A stretch of DNA of 64,000 nucleotides from Polymorphum gilvum SL003B-26A1 (GCF_000192745.1 NC_015259.1:4479001-4543000), one strand, 5' to 3'; positions 22,101 through 32,383 are shown, counted from the first letter of the stretch. Translations and numbers: made by a program. The notes: a model not told the origin generated them from the letters alone.

Positions 22101-22682
22101 GACGGTGGCATCCGGCATCAGGCGGATCAGGCTGCCGAGCGCAGCGCCAAGCGGGCTGTGCGGATCGCTTTCGGCCCGGTGAAGCACCCGCGCGCGCTCT
22201 TCCGCCATCAGTTCGGCGCCGACGCGGTCGTCGAGCACGGTGAAATGGCCGGCGACGTTGGCTTCCAGCGGAAACTGGTGCAGCAGGGCCTCGCAAAAGG
22301 CATGGATGGTCTGGATCTTCAGTCCGCCGGGGGTCTCCAGTGCCTTGGCGAACAGCCGACGGGCGGCCTTGAGCCGGTCCGCACCCGGACGGCGGCCGTC
22401 GAGCATCTCGATTTCGCGGGCAAGGGCGGCGTCGTCGAGCGCCACCCACTGGCCCAGGATGCGGAACACGCGGGTCGCCATCTCGGCGGCGGCCGCCTTG
22501 GTGAAGGTCAGGCAGAGCAGACGCGACGGGTCAGTGCCGTCGAGCAGCAGCCGCACGACGCGCCGCGACAGCACGAAAGTCTTGCCAGAGCCGGCGTTGG
22601 CACTGACCCAGGCCGAAGCCTCGGGTCGGGACGCGAGGTCCTGGCGTTCGAGGGTGCGAGCCGGAATGCCGGAGGCGCTCAT
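19185..22682 (-). CDS. addA: Double-strand break repair helicase-nuclease AddA
   Basis: RecB-like subunit of the AddAB complex that resects broken DNA for RecA. 1165 residues. UvrD/Rep motifs in order: [15 protein letters not shown] (Walker A), [63 protein letters not shown] and [15 protein letters not shown]. The RecB-type nuclease domain at the C-terminus ends with [13 protein letters not shown]. Start ATG at 22682, overlapping the addB stop by 4 bp. Confidence 0.97.
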   Translation of the reverse strand: MSASGIPARTLERQDLASRPEASAWVSANAGSGKTFVLSRRVVRLLLDGTDPSRLLCLTFTKAAAAEMATRVFRILGQWVALDDAALAREIEMLDGRRPGADRLKAARRLFAKALETPGGLKIQTIHAFCEALLHQFPLEANVAGHFTVLDDRVGAELMAEERARVLHRAESDPHSPLGAALGSLIRLMPDATVEAALGELIGRRDALRRWIVDAGDLEAALAELAGDLGVAPGETGAAVDARMRDETLIPLDTATSVAEALRRGTKTDCDKADRLVAAGATTDPQAWCETWLGVFLKQDLTAPKSLVTKRIAEEFPDVLDLMLREQARLLALVERRRAAVTLEGTAAILRLADAVIADYEAVKARRGLLDFEDLVVRTANLLSVSEAAQWVQYKLDQGLDHILVDEAQDTSPRQWEVVKALAEEFFAGEGARTRARTIFAVGDEKQSIYSFQGAVPAYFDEMRRYFERRAREAARDFHPVELQLSFRSTPDVLGAVDLVFQQPEVHKGLSQVARAPVHEAIRREPGLVEIWPLELPDKTVEPDDWTAPIDRIGEGNPMLRLARRIAETLRIWIDEGTADAGDVLVLVRKRGAFVEALNRELKRLDIPAAGSDRLVLTDHIAVKDLIALGRFILLPEDDLSLACVLKSPLFGLDDDALLEIARDPVDRLRAGTLWQSLLRKSETETRWLSVRKALETCRSRADFMPPFEFYARLLAADDGRRKFRARLGAEVDDVLDEFLALAMSYEQTGTPGLEGFLAWLEAAPTQIKRELTNAGGLVRIMTVHGSKGLEAPIVILVDPGSAPAVARHDPALLERPRGTDPMVPPALVWLPTKADRTGWHAEAVDAVREAAEEEYRRLLYVAMTRAEDRLLVCGWAPSRGAHEACWHSLVAAALVPQAEEIKDAAGRTVCWRWQKAGAEPPPRVKAEAAPAAEPPARPDWLVRPVPPAPQVPRLQPSRAFEAMEQKEGIEPVAGRTALEAIRQPAGWALERGRLMHRLLETLPDLPAAERAAAAVRFVEAALPQRFAQHRDALLDEAERILAGADFAPLFAARGRAEVAIVGTLTGPDGRQVAVSGQIDRLVEEPGRVLIVDYKTNARPPALLEGVPEEYLAQLAVYRRLVQDIFPGLPVEAALLWTAAPSLMPLPGDLLDAAFSRLWVPQPRA

Positions 22683-25600
22683 TCTCCCTCCTCCGAGCCG
22701 ACCGACCACTCGCGCACGCGGGCCAGATGATCATAGGGACCGTCCATCGCCCGCTCCTGCAGGACGCGAGCGCGCGAAAGATAGCCGCGCGCCGGATCGG
22801 CATAGGCCGCGACGAGCGCCTCGAGTCGTTTCCAGGCCTCCTCGGCAAGATCCTCCACGGACCCGTCCCTGGGCGCGCGCGTCTCCACCTTGAGTGCCTC
22901 GCGCGCGCCCTTCAGCTGGATGTAGAGCAGGTCGGACACCGGCCGGCCGGCCGGCACGTCCGCAAAGCCGCCGCGGCGGATCATGGCGGCTTCCAGCGGC
23001 AACTGCGGAGCGAGCAGCGTAGCCACCTGATTGCCTGAGGGAACCTGGCCGGTCTTGTAGTCGATGACGGCATAGGTTCCGTCATCGAGCAGATCGATGC
23101 GGTCGGCACGGCCGGTCAGGCGGAACTCGATGCCCGGCAAGGCGAGGTCGACACCGCCGCCGATCTCCAGGAACCGCTCGCGCAGCCCCGCGGCCCTGGC
23201 AGCCTCGAAGGCGACGAAGCCGCGGGCGATGCGCTCGAAGCGCGGCCACCACAGCGCCCGGATCGCAGGGAAGGCATCGAGCGGCGAAAACATCGTCTCG
23301 CCGATCTCGACGAGGCGGCGGACGGCGCTGTCGTCGTAAGGGCCGTCCCAGTCAGTCAGGAAGCGTGCCAGCGCGTCGTGGATGAGAGTGCCCTTGTCGG
23401 CGGCACCGGGCACACCGCCGACCGGGTCGACCGGTTCGAGGCCGAGGATCCGCCGGGCAAAGATGGCGTAGGGATCGCGGACGAGGCGCTCGATCTCGGT
23501 CACCGACAGGCGTTTCGGGCGGGCAGGAAGCGCCGGCCGGGGCTCTGGCCGCGACGCCGGCCGCACCGGTCCCTCGGGCCGGTCGAGCAGCCCGGCGAGC
23601 CGAAGATACGTCCGGCCGCGCGCCGTCATCTCCGCCTCGATCTCGGGACCGACAAGGGTGACCAGCCGCTGCAGCCAGCGGGAGGCGACCGTCGGCGCGC
23701 CGTCGGCGCGCTCGGCGCGCGCGAGGACCACGCGACGGGCACCGAGCCCCTGCGCAAAGTCATGCGCGGCAGCCCCGATGCGCCGTTCCGGCGGATCAAG
23801 GCCGAGATCGCGCTTCATCGGCCGGTTCAGCCAGGGATCGTTGCGCGTGCGCTGGGGCCAGACGCCTTCGTTGAGGCCGCCGAGGACGACCAGGTCAGGA
23901 CGCAGCAGGCGCGCCTCCATCGGGCCGAGGATCTGGATGCGCGGATCGCCCGGCAGGCGCCGACGCACCGCCGTTCCCGACATCAGAGCGGCGAACACCG
24001 ACGGCCATTCCGCCGGAACGATGCACAGGCCCGCTCCGCCCGCCTCCAGCAGGCCAGCGAGGAACAGGGCCAGCGCGTCGCCGGTTTCGCCGCTGTAGAG
24101 TTCGGCGTCGGTTCCCGCCTCGTCGACGGCGAGGCGATACAGCACCTCGGCATGCGCGGCGGCGAGCGTTTCCACCGGCAGCGCGTCCTTTGCCTCGGCC
24201 AGTGCCTCCAGCGGCTCGAGCGCATGGGCGAGGCGGTCGACCAGATCGGCGACCGCGACCCAGTCGGCGTCGTACAGCTTGCGCCAGCGCGGGGTGTGGT
24301 CGCTCTCGGCCGCGTCACGAGCGGCGACCACCGCCAGCACCAACCCCTTCGTCCCTGGCAAGGGACGCGGCCCGCGCAGGACGCCACGTTCGAGCGCGCG
24401 GGCGGCGGCGCGGATCTCGCGGGCGGTGAGGCCGAGGCGTGCCAGCGGATGCTTGAGCAGCGACAACAGGTCGATGGGCGCGCAGCCCTCTAGCGCCAGC
24501 CGGGCGGCCAGCCCGGCCAGGATCGCCGGCGGTGTCTGGTCGAGCGGCCGGCCGGCGCTGTCGTCGACGGCGATGCCCCAGCGGCCGAGATCCTCGGCAA
24601 CGCGGCGGGCAAGCATGCGGTCCGGCGAGACGAGAGCCGCGGTTTCGCCCCGCTCGACCGCCTCGCGCAGAACGACGGCAACCGCGAGTGCTTCCTCGAC
24701 CTCGTTGCGCGCAGACAGCAGCGCGACGTCGGACAGCGCGGCCCTGCGGGCGGCGAGCGGCGTGCGCTCGAGAAAGCCGGTCCAGGCGTCACTGGTCTCG
24801 GCCGGCCGCAGCGCCTCCGACACGATCCGGTCGCGCAGGGCGAGGTCGGCCGTTTCGGGCCCGCCAAGCGGCGCCACACGGTCGCGGCCGAGGCCTAACC
24901 GGTCCAGTAGCAGCTTCAGCCCGTATTGCGGATGACCGGGAACCGACGGCGTTTCGGCCACGCCGGCTGGTCGGCCAATCGCGCCGATCCGTGACGGCAG
25001 CGGCCCGCCAAGTGCCGTCCAGGACGCGTCGTCTAGTTCCATGTCCAGCGCGGGCAGGACGATGGCGCCGTTGGGCAAGCCGGCGACGACCTGGAGCAGT
25101 TCCGCCGTGGCAGGCACCGAACCGGTCGAGCCAGCGACGATCACCGGACCGGCAGGCGGTGCGCGGCGCAGGCGCTCGGCCTCGCGGCGGATCAGGGCCG
25201 AGCGGCGCGCCTTCGGGTCCATGGCGCCGCGTTCGGCCAGATAGGCCGGCCAAGCGTCCCGCACGATCGACAGGAAGTCGAGGGTGATCTGCCAGTAGCG
25301 GGCATAGTCGTCGGGCACCAAGCCGACAAGCTGTGACCAGTCGACCTCCTCGGTCTCGACCTCGTCCATCAGCGCCAGCAGGTCGGCGGCCAGCCAGGCC
25401 GCGTCGGCAGCCGAGGCCGGCAGGCCGAGCGGATCGTCCGGCTTCAGGCGCAGCACGTCGCGCCGCAACGCACCCTTCCAGGCCATGACCAGGCGAGTCA
25501 GGGCGAGACGCCGCTCGAGTGCCGGCAGAGGCGGCGGCAAGGGCTCGCCGTCGGGCTCCGCGCGCAGAAACTGCTCGATCTCGTCGACATCACCGAGAGG

Positions 25601-25840
25601 ACGGATGGCGGGCAGCAGCACCGGCCGGCCGCCGAACACCTCTTGGAAGACAGCCGGCAGGGTGCGGGCGGCGCGGCGGGTCGGCAGGTAGAGCGTCGCG
25701 GTCGAGAGGCTCAGGGGATCCTCGATCGGCCGAAAGCTCTCGATCAGAGTACCGTCGACCAGCGCACGGACCAGCGTGTGCGCAAAGGGCGCCGACGGCG
25801 GGATTGAGAACAGACATCCCTTGCGGCCAGGCCCGCGCAT
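22679..25840 (-). CDS. addB: Double-strand break repair protein AddB
   Basis: Second subunit of AddAB, 1053 residues. The alphaproteobacterial form: the N-terminus has LYLPTRRAARTL and PAIRPLGDVDE in place of an active helicase core, and the C-terminal RecB-type nuclease carries YAVIDYKTGQVPSGN. The cysteine cluster that holds an iron-sulphur centre in Bacillus AddB is not apparent. The gene starts 3 bp after murU ends and overlaps addA, so murU-addB-addA form one transcription unit. Confidence 0.95.
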   Translation of the reverse strand: MRGPGRKGCLFSIPPSAPFAHTLVRALVDGTLIESFRPIEDPLSLSTATLYLPTRRAARTLPAVFQEVFGGRPVLLPAIRPLGDVDEIEQFLRAEPDGEPLPPPLPALERRLALTRLVMAWKGALRRDVLRLKPDDPLGLPASAADAAWLAADLLALMDEVETEEVDWSQLVGLVPDDYARYWQITLDFLSIVRDAWPAYLAERGAMDPKARRSALIRREAERLRRAPPAGPVIVAGSTGSVPATAELLQVVAGLPNGAIVLPALDMELDDASWTALGGPLPSRIGAIGRPAGVAETPSVPGHPQYGLKLLLDRLGLGRDRVAPLGGPETADLALRDRIVSEALRPAETSDAWTGFLERTPLAARRAALSDVALLSARNEVEEALAVAVVLREAVERGETAALVSPDRMLARRVAEDLGRWGIAVDDSAGRPLDQTPPAILAGLAARLALEGCAPIDLLSLLKHPLARLGLTAREIRAAARALERGVLRGPRPLPGTKGLVLAVVAARDAAESDHTPRWRKLYDADWVAVADLVDRLAHALEPLEALAEAKDALPVETLAAAHAEVLYRLAVDEAGTDAELYSGETGDALALFLAGLLEAGGAGLCIVPAEWPSVFAALMSGTAVRRRLPGDPRIQILGPMEARLLRPDLVVLGGLNEGVWPQRTRNDPWLNRPMKRDLGLDPPERRIGAAAHDFAQGLGARRVVLARAERADGAPTVASRWLQRLVTLVGPEIEAEMTARGRTYLRLAGLLDRPEGPVRPASRPEPRPALPARPKRLSVTEIERLVRDPYAIFARRILGLEPVDPVGGVPGAADKGTLIHDALARFLTDWDGPYDDSAVRRLVEIGETMFSPLDAFPAIRALWWPRFERIARGFVAFEAARAAGLRERFLEIGGGVDLALPGIEFRLTGRADRIDLLDDGTYAVIDYKTGQVPSGNQVATLLAPQLPLEAAMIRRGGFADVPAGRPVSDLLYIQLKGAREALKVETRAPRDGSVEDLAEEAWKRLEALVAAYADPARGYLSRARVLQERAMDGPYDHLARVREWSVGSEEGE

Positions 25841-25843
25841 CGT

Positions 25844-26578
25844 TCAGGCTGCGCTTTCGCGCACCGCGCACTCTGCCTCGCGGATCGCCTCCGGCGTGCC
25901 GATGTGGAGCCAGATTCCTTCCATCTGGACGCCGTAGAGCCTTCCCTCCCCGATTGCGCGATCGAACAGCACGTTGAGCGAGAACCTGCCATCGGGCCCG
26001 CCTTCGAACAGGCGCGGGTGCAGGATCGCGGCGCCGGCATAGGCGAAGGGCGACATCTGCCGTTCGGGGCGGCGGGTCAGCCGCCCCTCCTTGTCCATCA
26101 GGAAGTCGCCGCGGCCAGAGTAGCCGACGCTGTTGACGACTTCCGCGATGAGCAGCAGGGCGTCCATGCGGTTTTCGTCCCACGCCTCGATCAGGTGTTC
26201 CAGGTTCGGCTTGACGCCCTCGATCCAATAGGCGGTGTCGGCATTGAGCAGGAAGAACGGCTCCCTGCCGAGCAAGGGCAGGGCCTTGCGGATGCCGCCG
26301 CCGGTCTCCAGCAACTGGTCGCGCTCGTCGGAGACGACGACGTCGATATCGCGACGGTGGCGGACATGGACCTCGACCAGATCGGCCAGGTAGTGGACGT
26401 TGACGACGCAGGTCTTCACCCCCGCCTGGACCAGGCGGTCGATACCGTGATCGATCAGAGCCTTGCCGTTGACCTCGATCAGCGGCTTCGGCGTCGTCGC
26501 CGTGATCGGCCGCATCCGCTTACCCAGGCCAGCAGCCAGGATCATGGCGTTGTTCGGACGAAACCGGTCTGCAGTCAT
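25844..26578 (-). CDS. murU: MurNAc-1-phosphate uridylyltransferase MurU-like
   Basis: Nucleotidyltransferase of 244 residues; MurU makes UDP-MurNAc from MurNAc-1-phosphate in peptidoglycan recycling, bypassing the fosfomycin-sensitive MurA step. The signature AMILAAGLGKRMRPIT begins at residue 11, then TPKPLIEVNGKALI, DERDQLLETGGGIRKAL and LLNADTAYWIEG. Generic sugar-1-phosphate transferases look similar; the adjacent AmgK-like kinase makes MurU the better call. ATG at 26578. It lies 37 bp downstream of the kinase and 3 bp upstream of addB. Confidence 0.85.
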   Translation of the reverse strand: MTADRFRPNNAMILAAGLGKRMRPITATTPKPLIEVNGKALIDHGIDRLVQAGVKTCVVNVHYLADLVEVHVRHRRDIDVVVSDERDQLLETGGGIRKALPLLGREPFFLLNADTAYWIEGVKPNLEHLIEAWDENRMDALLLIAEVVNSVGYSGRGDFLMDKEGRLTRRPERQMSPFAYAGAAILHPRLFEGGPDGRFSLNVLFDRAIGEGRLYGVQMEGIWLHIGTPEAIREAECAVRESAA

Positions 26579-26615
26579 GACGGCGGAACGCTCCCTTGCT
26601 CCCCTCGACCTGCGG

Positions 26616-28130
26616 TCAGGGCCTGTTGCTGTCATACCAGAGCTTGAGGGCCGACAGAACAGGATGGGCGAGCACCCGGTCAAGATAGCCGTTCATCCGC
26701 GGCAGGTGCTTCATGTAATCGGGCTTGCCGTCGCGCCGGGCCAGGCGCACGAAGATGCCGAGGATCTTGGTGACGCGCTGCGCGCCCATGACCGCATAGG
26801 TCGTCGCGAAGGCGTCGCGGTCGAAGTCCGCATCCTGGGCCTGCCGTTCGGCGCAATAGAGGTGGAACAGATGCGCCTCCAGCGCCGGCGACACCGGCAC
26901 CCGGGCGTCGAGCAGGAGCGAGGCGACGTCATAGGCGACCGGGCCGACGACCGCATCCTGGAAATCGATCAGGCCGATCCGGTCGATGCCGCGCCGTTCG
27001 GCGCGCCACAGCAGGTTGGGGGAATGGTAGTCGCGCAGTACCCAGCCGGTCCGTGCGTCCGCGATCCGCTCGAACGCCGCCTGCCACAGCCCATGGAACT
27101 CATCACGCAGCGTCGCCGGCGCCGGCGATCCGGTCATCTCGGGCACGTACCAGTCGAGGAACAGATCCGCCTCGGCCAGCAGGGCGCGGCGAGAATAGGC
27201 CGGCATACGGTAGCTCGTGCCGTCCGGCAGCGACACCGACTCCGGCCAGGACTGGCCGTGCATGCGCGCGAGCAGGCGGGTGGCCTCCTCGTAGCGCTCC
27301 GGGACCGGTTCGCCCTCCGCGACGATGCCCTTCGCGCCCAGGTCCTCCAGCAGAAGGAGGCCCAGGTCCATGTCGGCGGCCAGGATGTCCGGCGCGCCGA
27401 AGCCGCGGCGGCGCAATTCGCTCCCGACGGCGACGAAGGGGCGGACGTCCTGCGCCAGATGGACGATCTGGCTGTAGCTCAGTTCGGCACCGAGCTGCGG
27501 TTCGGCATAGAGCGCCGGCGCGTTCATCATCACGGCCGTGCGGCCGTCCTGCCGGATACGCTCGTAGGAGCGCGCCGAGGCATCGCCCTTGAGATGCCGG
27601 CGCTGCGCGGCGGGCCAGCCGGAGCGGCCGAGCAATGCCCGGATGGCAAAGCTGCGCGCCAGGCGAACGCCCCAATCGCCGCCCTGCCAGCGGATGGTGG
27701 CCGTGCGCTGGTCGGGCCCGCCCGCCTGCGCCAGGGTGATCGAGAGGGCACCGGCCGGAATGCGGCCCTGCGCCCGTTCAGGCCATTCGATCAGAGCGGC
27801 ACCCGTTTCGAGCCCCTCGTCAAGGCCGAGTTCGTCCAGCTCCTCCGGATCTTCGATCCGGTAGAGGTCGACATGCGCGACCGGTAGGCGCGGCAGATCG
27901 TAGTGCTGGACGAGGGTGAAAGTCGGGCTCGGAACCTCCAGGTCCGGGTCGTCGGCGAGCGCGCGCAGCAACGCCCGGCAGAAGGTCGATTTGCCGGCGC
28001 CGAGGTCACCGGAAAGCGTGACGACATCGCCCGGCGCCAGAATGGCGGCAAGGTCCTCCGCGAGCCGGACCGTCGCCGCCTCGTCGGCAAGGTCGCGCAC
28101 GATGGGGGAGTCGGCGGTCAGGATCGTCAT
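26616..28130 (-). CDS. Fusion of TsaE (tRNA t6A ATPase) and AmgK-like amino-sugar kinase
   Basis: One 504-residue frame with two domains. Residues about 1-150 are TsaE, the ATPase of the TsaBDE complex that makes threonylcarbamoyl-A37 in tRNA: Walker A SGDLGAGKSTFCRAL, SPTFTLVQHY, HVDLYRIEDPEELDELG and IEWPERA. Residues about 170-504 are an aminoglycoside-phosphotransferase fold like AmgK, the anomeric MurNAc/GlcNAc kinase: GDASARSYERI, LLLEDLGAKG, the catalytic loop VLRDYHSPNLLWR and IGLIDFQDAVVGP. Start ATG at 28130; 16 bp after divL. No frameshift is needed. murU follows directly. Confidence 0.92.
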   Translation of the reverse strand: MTILTADSPIVRDLADEAATVRLAEDLAAILAPGDVVTLSGDLGAGKSTFCRALLRALADDPDLEVPSPTFTLVQHYDLPRLPVAHVDLYRIEDPEELDELGLDEGLETGAALIEWPERAQGRIPAGALSITLAQAGGPDQRTATIRWQGGDWGVRLARSFAIRALLGRSGWPAAQRRHLKGDASARSYERIRQDGRTAVMMNAPALYAEPQLGAELSYSQIVHLAQDVRPFVAVGSELRRRGFGAPDILAADMDLGLLLLEDLGAKGIVAEGEPVPERYEEATRLLARMHGQSWPESVSLPDGTSYRMPAYSRRALLAEADLFLDWYVPEMTGSPAPATLRDEFHGLWQAAFERIADARTGWVLRDYHSPNLLWRAERRGIDRIGLIDFQDAVVGPVAYDVASLLLDARVPVSPALEAHLFHLYCAERQAQDADFDRDAFATTYAVMGAQRVTKILGIFVRLARRDGKPDYMKHLPRMNGYLDRVLAHPVLSALKLWYDSNRP

Positions 28131-28146
28131 CCGGGGCACGCGCCTG

Positions 28147-30651
28147 CTACTCGGCCGCCACGCGACCGGACGATTCTGGCACGGCAGGAAAGGTGCATGT
28201 GACGGTCGTGCCAACACCCTCCCGCGACTGGATCTCGACCTGCCCGCCATGCAGTTCGACGAAGCTCTTGACAATCGACAGGCCCAGGCCCGCACCGCGG
28301 CGCTTGGTACCTGCATCGTGACCGACAAAGCGGGAGAACACCTGGTCGATCATCTCCTGCGGGATGCCGCAGCCGTGGTCCTTGACCGTGAACACGACCG
28401 CACCGTCCTTGCGCCCGCAGGTGACGTCGATGACGCCGCCCTCGTCGGAATAGCGCACGGCATTTGCGATCAGGTTGAACAGGACCTGGCGCAAGCGACG
28501 CTCGTCGGCATAAAGGGTGCCGATGTCGCCCGGCACATGAGTGCGCAGCACGATCTTGGCGTCGGCCAGGCGATCCTTCAGGCCTTCGACGGCCGCGGCC
28601 ACTGTATCGGCGACGTCGACCTCGCCGAGATCGAGCTCCATGATCCCTGCGTCGATGGTCGCGAGATCCAGGATGTCGTTGATGATGGCCAGCAGAGCCG
28701 AGGACGACGACAGGATGTAGTCGGCGTATTCGCCCTGCTTCCGCGACAGTTCGCCGAACTTGGGGTCGGACAGCAGTTGCGCGAAGCCGATGATATTGGT
28801 CAGCGGCGAGCGCAATTCGTAGGAGACGTGCTGGATGAAGGCGTTCTTGAGCTGGTCCGCCTGCTCCAGCGCTTCGTTCTTCTCGACCAGGGCCCGCTCG
28901 ACGTTGACGCTGTCTGTGACGTTGACAAAGGTCACCAGCGTGCCGCCGTCGGGCAGCGGCACGGTGGCGTAGTCGAGCACGGTACCGTCGCGACGTTCCA
29001 TCCGGCCGGCGAGATGGGTGCGGCTGTCGACAAGGCCGGTCACGCTGCCAGCCAGCTGGCTCCATGCCTGGACCTCGTCGGGACGGGCCGCGCACCATTC
29101 GACCACGTCGTTGATATGCGGCATGTTGGCAAGCTGGTCCTCGGGCAAGTCCCATATGCTGCCGAAGGCAGGGTTCCACAGGCGCAGGCGTCCGTCGGAC
29201 CCGAACACGGCAACGGCCTCGGACAGGTTGTCCAGCGTCTCGCCCTGGACGCGGATCAGCGCGTTGTAGCGGCTCTCCAGATCCAGGCGTTCGGTGACAT
29301 TCTCGTAGATATAGGTAACGCCGCCCTGGGGATGCGGGTTGGCGATGACGCGCAGGGTGCGGCCGTCGGGCAGGTGCCACCAGGATTCGCGCGCCTCCAG
29401 GGACTGGTAGCTCTCCAGCATCTTGGTACGCCAGACCCGATAGTCGGCCTGCTCGGGCAGCTTGCGGGCGGCGCGCAGGGCATCGAGCACCGCGCCATCT
29501 TCGGGACGACCGTCGAGGAAGGCAGTGTCGAGATTCCACAGCGCGCGGAACGCCGAATTGTAGAATTGCAGCTTGCGGTCGCCGCCGTAGATCGCCACCG
29601 CGGTGGCCAACTGGTCGAGGGTACTGCCGTGGAACTCCTCGGTCCGGCGCAACTCCTTCTTGAGTCGGTCGAGCTCGCTGATGTCGATCGCCAGGGCAGC
29701 CCCGCCGACATTGGCGGAAACGTCGGTGACCTCGAACACGCGGCGTTCGCCGGCGGCAACGATCGGCATGCGGGCGCGGAAGCAGCCATCGTCGTCTCGG
29801 TCGCGGCTCATCGCCTCACGGCCGGCTGCGTCGAGGAAGTCAACGTTGTCACGCACCGCCGTGGCGGCATCCGCCACGTCGACGGCGCACGCGTAGGCGG
29901 AGTTGGCCCACGTCACCCGCCCTTCGGCGTCGCGCTGCCAGGCTGGGGCGGGCATGGCCTCCAGGAGGGCATGAAGCATGTGCAACTCGCCGGACAGGCG
30001 GGCGTTGCGCGCCGCAAGCTCCGCCTGCGCCTGGCGCTCGCCCGTCAGGTCGCGCAGGCGCAGCACCGCGACGCCGCCGGCGGTCCGGCCGACGGCCTCG
30101 ACATAGGTGCGCTTGCGGGTTGTCAGCGTCACGGCGAAGGCATCGCCCGCACTCCTCAGGCGGCCGAGATGCGCCTCGAGCACTTCGGCCGACTTCGGCT
30201 CGAGCCAGCTTCCGAAGGCGAGCAACTGGCCCGGAGCGCGCGGCGCGCCGCTCGATTCGGGCATCACGCCCCATACGCGCGGCCTGTCCTCGGCGCCGAC
30301 CCAGGCGATCATTCGCTGCTCTTCCGTGTTGAGCATGGATTCCAGCCGGTCGACATAGAGCCTGAGGTCGCGGCTTTCGCGCGCAAGCGCCTCCATCCGG
30401 ACATCGCCGGCCCGGCGCGTGCGCAGGAAGGCAACGGCAGCCGTGACGGCGAAGGCGCAGGCGCCGCCAAGGGCGCCGAGCCAGACGATCTTGTCGGCGC
30501 TCAGTCCGATCTCGGCCAGGGGAGCGGCGGCGGCAAGCGTCGACTGGCAGGCCAGGGCAAGGACGCTCACGCCCGACAGGGACGCCGTCCTCAGAATCCG
30601 CCCTCCCCACGTCGCGCGATCGCGCACGCGTGCCCCGCCGCCTGCCGGCAT
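28147..30651 (-). CDS. divL: DivL-type PAS sensor pseudo-kinase
   Basis: An 834-residue histidine-kinase-like protein. One N-terminal membrane anchor (about residues 55-77), then several PAS modules between about 100 and 590, a DHp helix pair and an HATPase domain. The H-box reads QHVSYELRSPLTNIIGF, with Tyr611 at the position of the phosphorylated His, the hallmark of DivL, which in Caulobacter reads DivK phosphorylation and controls CckA and CtrA. N-box FNLIANAVRYS, G1 DHGCGIP and G2 GAGLGLSIV are intact. The ATG at 30651 has a GAGGAT site. First gene of the divL-tsaE/amgK-murU-addBA run. Confidence 0.88.
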   Translation of the reverse strand: MPAGGGARVRDRATWGGRILRTASLSGVSVLALACQSTLAAAAPLAEIGLSADKIVWLGALGGACAFAVTAAVAFLRTRRAGDVRMEALARESRDLRLYVDRLESMLNTEEQRMIAWVGAEDRPRVWGVMPESSGAPRAPGQLLAFGSWLEPKSAEVLEAHLGRLRSAGDAFAVTLTTRKRTYVEAVGRTAGGVAVLRLRDLTGERQAQAELAARNARLSGELHMLHALLEAMPAPAWQRDAEGRVTWANSAYACAVDVADAATAVRDNVDFLDAAGREAMSRDRDDDGCFRARMPIVAAGERRVFEVTDVSANVGGAALAIDISELDRLKKELRRTEEFHGSTLDQLATAVAIYGGDRKLQFYNSAFRALWNLDTAFLDGRPEDGAVLDALRAARKLPEQADYRVWRTKMLESYQSLEARESWWHLPDGRTLRVIANPHPQGGVTYIYENVTERLDLESRYNALIRVQGETLDNLSEAVAVFGSDGRLRLWNPAFGSIWDLPEDQLANMPHINDVVEWCAARPDEVQAWSQLAGSVTGLVDSRTHLAGRMERRDGTVLDYATVPLPDGGTLVTFVNVTDSVNVERALVEKNEALEQADQLKNAFIQHVSYELRSPLTNIIGFAQLLSDPKFGELSRKQGEYADYILSSSSALLAIINDILDLATIDAGIMELDLGEVDVADTVAAAVEGLKDRLADAKIVLRTHVPGDIGTLYADERRLRQVLFNLIANAVRYSDEGGVIDVTCGRKDGAVVFTVKDHGCGIPQEMIDQVFSRFVGHDAGTKRRGAGLGLSIVKSFVELHGGQVEIQSREGVGTTVTCTFPAVPESSGRVAAE

Positions 30652-30777
30652 GTTCGAGATCCTCTTTAGCCGCCTCTTGACCCGCCTGAAGGGGCCGATC
30701 GAGGGGGTCCGCCACGGCTCCCCTGATTCGTCTCGACCATACCCCGTTTGCGAATCGCGCAGAAGAGTCTCTTGCTG

Positions 30778-30818
30778 AAAAGTTAACAGGCCCCGGTTTG
30801 CGACCGGGGCCTGTTAAC
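30778..30818 (-). terminator. Terminator of ahcY
   Basis: Perfect 15-bp stem bounded by GTTAAC at both ends (30782-30796 and 30804-30818) around a 7-nt loop. On the minus strand it is followed by TTTT (30778-30781). A second, weaker palindrome, CGCAATA/TATTGCG (30851-30869), lies between it and the ahcY stop. Confidence 0.8.
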
Positions 30819-30880
30819 GATTTATGCCGCTACGGAATTTTTGCGATACGCGCAATATATTGTATTGCGGCCCCGCAAGA

Positions 30881-32269
30881 TCAATATTTGTAGTGTTCCG
30901 CCTTGAACGGACCCGTCTTGCTAATCCCCAGGTATTGGGCCTGGTCGTCGGTCAGTTGCGTTAACGTGACGCCGAGCTTGTCCAGATGCAGCCGCGCTAC
31001 CTTCTCGTCGAGGTGCTTGGGCAGGACGTAGACCTCGTTCTTGTAGGCCTCTCCGCGGGTCCAGAGCTCTATCTGTGCCAGGACCTGGTTGGTGAAGCTC
31101 GCTGACATGACGAAGCTCGGATGACCGGTGGCGTTGCCGAGGTTCACCAGGCGCCCCTGGGACAGCAGGATCATGCGCTTGCCGTCCGGGAACTCGATCA
31201 TGTCGACCTGGTCCTTGACCGGGCGCCACTTGAAGTTCTTCAGCGCGGCGACCTGGATCTCGTTGTCGAAGTGGCCGATGTTGCAGACGATCGCCATGTC
31301 CTTCATCGCCCGCATGTGGTCGAGGGTGATGATGTCCTTGTTGCCGGTGGCGGTGACATAGATGTCGCCCTCGGGCAGCGCCTGCTCGATGGTCTTGACC
31401 TCGAAGCCGTCCATGGCCGCCTGCAGGGCGCAGATCGGATCGATCTCGGTGACGATCACACGTGCACCAGCGCCGGCCAGCGACTGTGCCGAGCCCTTGC
31501 CGACGTCGCCATAGCCGCAGACGACCGCGACCTTGCCAGACATCATGACGTCGGTGCCGCGACGGATGCCGTCGACCAGCGACTCGCGGCAGCCGTAGCG
31601 GTTGTCGAACTTCGACTTGGTGACGCTGTCGTTGACGTTGATCGCCGGGAACGGCAGCTGGCCCTTCTTCTGCATTTCATAGAGACGCATCACGCCTGTG
31701 GTGGTCTCTTCGGAAACGCCCTTGATCAGACCGCGCTGCCTGGTGAACCAGCCCGGGTTCTTGGCCATGCGCTTTTTGATCTGGGCGAAGAGGCACTCCT
31801 CTTCCTCGGATTTCGGGTTGGCGATAAGATCCGTCTCGCCGGCCTCTACCCGTGCGCCGAGGAGAATGTAGAGGGTCGCATCGCCGCCGTCGTCGAGGAT
31901 CATGTTCGCGCCGTCGGGGAAGTCGAAGATCCTGTCGGCGTAGTCCCAGTATTCTTCAAGGGTCTCGCCCTTGACCGCGAAGACCGGGATGCCGGCCTTG
32001 GCGATTGCGGCGGCGGCCTGGTCCTGGGTGGAGAAGATGTTGCACGACGCCCAGCGCACTTCCGCGCCGAGGGCGACGAGGGTCTCGATCAGCACCGCGG
32101 TCTGGATGGTCATGTGCAGGGAACCGGCGATCCGCGCGCCCTTGAGCGGCTTGGCGGCGCCGAACTCGGCGCGGCAGGCCATCAGGCCCGGCATCTCGGT
32201 CTCGGCGATCTCGATCTCGGTGCGGCCCCAGTCGGCGAGCTTGATGTCCTTGACGATGTAGTCGGTCAT
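30881..32269 (-). CDS. ahcY: Adenosylhomocysteinase
   Basis: S-adenosylhomocysteine hydrolase, splitting SAH into adenosine and homocysteine and so relieving product inhibition of methyltransferases. 462 residues with the proteobacterial insert ([17 protein letters not shown]). Signature blocks: [35 protein letters not shown]-binding [39 protein letters not shown] and the C-terminal [13 protein letters not shown] at 32269. It has its own promoter and a palindromic operator upstream, and a strong terminator downstream. Confidence 0.98.
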   Translation of the reverse strand: MTDYIVKDIKLADWGRTEIEIAETEMPGLMACRAEFGAAKPLKGARIAGSLHMTIQTAVLIETLVALGAEVRWASCNIFSTQDQAAAAIAKAGIPVFAVKGETLEEYWDYADRIFDFPDGANMILDDGGDATLYILLGARVEAGETDLIANPKSEEEECLFAQIKKRMAKNPGWFTRQRGLIKGVSEETTTGVMRLYEMQKKGQLPFPAINVNDSVTKSKFDNRYGCRESLVDGIRRGTDVMMSGKVAVVCGYGDVGKGSAQSLAGAGARVIVTEIDPICALQAAMDGFEVKTIEQALPEGDIYVTATGNKDIITLDHMRAMKDMAIVCNIGHFDNEIQVAALKNFKWRPVKDQVDMIEFPDGKRMILLSQGRLVNLGNATGHPSFVMSASFTNQVLAQIELWTRGEAYKNEVYVLPKHLDEKVARLHLDKLGVTLTQLTDDQAQYLGISKTGPFKAEHYKY

Positions 32270-32383
32270 GCAATGGTCCTGTGGTTTGCCCCGGCCGGAT
32301 CGGACGAAGCCTGACGTTCGGACACCGGTGACCCGCTCTCGTGACAGAACGGGTCGGGCCGCGCCCTCGAAATTGCTCGGCAC

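Noticed and set aside
30782-30818. GTTAAC-bounded perfect palindrome as an attachment site or CtrA site
   Set aside because: It lies just after the ahcY stop with T residues on the minus strand, so a terminator explains it.
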